The notes under the pieces: model-generated
The model's database searches: none
What the model saw: only the letters and a program-made list of their open reading frames with translations
Told to the model about the DNA's origin: nothing
Made by a program: the position numbers and the translations under genes
In this document: positions 6,538 to 6,935 of the stretch, in pieces
Numbering within the stretch: position 1 is the first letter of the stretch
Layout: each line of letters starts with the position of its first letter
Assembly: GCA_018061745.1 (NCBI GenBank)
Contig: JAGOTN010000023.1
Location: 1 to 6,935, forward strand
Length of the DNA stretch: 6,935 bases
From: Minisyncoccota bacterium
Lineage (GTDB): Bacteria > Patescibacteriota > Minisyncoccia > Phycocordibacterales > JAACPR01
Direction of reading: 5' to 3'

Positions 6538-6595
6538 AGAGAAAAATAGGAAAACAGTACCATTTTGGACAAATTTAACTGTATAATACTCGTAT
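6538..6595 (+). other. Intergenic spacer between the operon and the protease gene
   Basis: These 58 bases hold the promoter of the protease gene. I see no GC-rich hairpin followed by a T-run, so no intrinsic terminator for the upstream operon is recognisable, and read-through into the protease gene is possible. Confidence 0.6.
6582..6587 (+). promoter_or_regulatory. Consensus -10 box (TATAAT) of the protease gene, probably leaderless
   Basis: A perfect TATAAT lies 8 nt upstream of the ATG at 6596. A start of transcription about 7 nt after the box falls at or just before the ATG, and no Shine-Dalgarno is present, so the mRNA is predicted to be leaderless. The only -35-like element nearby, TTGGAC at 6565-6570, is just 11 nt away, too close for normal sigma-70 spacing. 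A TG lies directly before the box, one base short of a proper extended -10. Confidence 0.65.
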
Positions 6596-6935
6596 ATGAC
6601 TATCAACAAAAAAACAAAAATTATAATAGCGAGTGTGGGGGTTGTGGTGGTGACAGTGGTGGTGATTTTGTATCTATCTGTTTGGAGATGGGACACTGTA
6701 ACTTACACAACTAATGACTTCTCAGATGATTATGTTTCTTTTGACGATCCTGCTTGTAATGTTGCGGGGATAGATCTACACGGAGAACTTCGGACATATG
6801 TTACCGAAGATGATTCAGTTTATGACTTTGCTTCTGCGGAATACATACTGTCTGATTTGGAATATGCCGTGGATTTGGAAAACGTAGAAGCAATATTACT
6901 CGAGATAGATTCATACGGCGGATCTCCTGTGGCAT
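6596..6935 (+). CDS. sppA: S49 family (SppA-like) membrane-anchored serine protease, N-terminal part
   Basis: The reading frame runs from ATG 6596 off the right edge, giving 113 residues. A basic N-terminus (MTINKKTK) precedes one hydrophobic helix at about 9-29, a signal anchor placing the rest outside the membrane. Residues 56-66 (VAGIDLHGELR) and 97-113 (VEAILLEIDSYGGSPVA) match the first strands of the S49 fold; in SppA the second is usually I-N/D-S-P-G-G-S/G, leading towards the catalytic region. Here it reads D-S-Y-G-G, a variant I associate with Patescibacteria. The catalytic Ser and Lys lie beyond the window. SppA-like enzymes degrade leftover signal peptides or membrane proteins. It has its own promoter and separate composition (about 40% GC in one sampled line), so it probably belongs to the host backbone and not to the restriction operon. 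Confidence 0.85.
   Translation, partial: MTINKKTKIIIASVGVVVVTVVVILYLSVWRWDTVTYTTNDFSDDYVSFDDPACNVAGIDLHGELRTYVTEDDSVYDFASAEYILSDLEYAVDLENVEAILLEIDSYGGSPVA
6644..6665 (+). repeat. Short GTG-rich direct repeat inside the protease membrane helix
   Basis: GTGGTGGTGA occurs at 6644-6653 and again at 6656-6665, two bases apart, just after a G5 run. It encodes the Val-rich membrane helix (VVVTVVV). It could arise from replication slippage; several GG pairs could also form a weak two-tier G-quadruplex on this strand. Most simply it reflects Val codon use. Confidence 0.5.

Noticed and set aside
6565..6570. TTGGAC as a -35 box for the protease promoter
   Set aside because: It is only 11 nt from the TATAAT, well short of the usual 16-18 nt.
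6469..6696. 75-codon minus-strand frame over the end of the nuclease gene and start of the protease gene
   Set aside because: It is antisense to two supported genes and a promoter; its Thr/Ile/Phe-rich translation mirrors the GTG repeat and AT-rich spacer.

Overview
The window is an AT-rich bacterial segment read entirely from the + strand. A compact five-gene DNA-modification and nuclease operon (about 260-6537) lies between a short upstream remnant (1-259) and the start of an S49-family protease gene that runs off the right edge (6596-6935). The host is probably a Candidatus Patescibacteria (CPR, Paceibacteria/Parcubacteria-like) member. The main reason is the partial S49 protease, which combines a short N-terminal membrane anchor with an I-D-S-Y-G-G-S-P-V-A motif that I associate with that group. 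This rests on recalled family resemblance, not on a search. TGA serves as a stop here (helicase gene, in an ATGA overlap), so a Gracilibacteria/SR1-type recoded TGA is not suggested.

Layout. (1) 1-259: a 28-codon reading frame open from the left edge ends at TGA 87-89. It overlaps, as ATGA, an ATG at 86 that has an excellent Shine-Dalgarno, but that second frame stops after 12 codons. This looks like a gene junction cut short, or a leader peptide. An 8-bp inverted repeat lies between it and the first full gene. (2) 260-1186: a two-part nuclease with a PUA/EVE-like N-terminal region and a NucS/DUF91-type PD-(D/E)XK domain. (3) 1191-1901: a coiled-coil protein with a two-helix membrane hairpin. 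(4) 1906-3975: a type III Mod-like beta-class DNA methyltransferase with an unusual PKD-like C-terminal end. (5) 3977-6100: a type III Res-like superfamily 2 helicase lacking a nuclease domain. (6) 6097-6537: a small PD-(D/E)XK nuclease that supplies the missing Res nuclease domain as a separate protein. (7) 6538-6595: a short spacer with a consensus -10 box placed so close to the next ATG that the transcript is probably leaderless. (8) 6596 to the edge: the N-terminal part of an SppA-like protease.

How the genes could work together. Methyltransferase, helicase and separate nuclease together make a type III-like restriction-modification core: Mod recognises and methylates DNA, the Res-like ATPase moves on unmethylated DNA, and the small nuclease cuts. 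The two upstream genes are not part of canonical type III systems. The NucS-like protein may be a second nuclease that senses modified or abnormal DNA, and the membrane coiled-coil protein may tether the complex or act as a membrane sensor or effector. These last two roles are inference. Gene spacings are 4 nt, 4 nt, 1 nt and a 4-nt overlap, which strongly supports one transcript and translational coupling. Sampled 60-base lines give about 40-43% GC in the NucS-like gene, the start of the methyltransferase and the protease, against about 27-28% in the membrane gene and helicase. This suggests a mosaic or horizontally acquired cassette.
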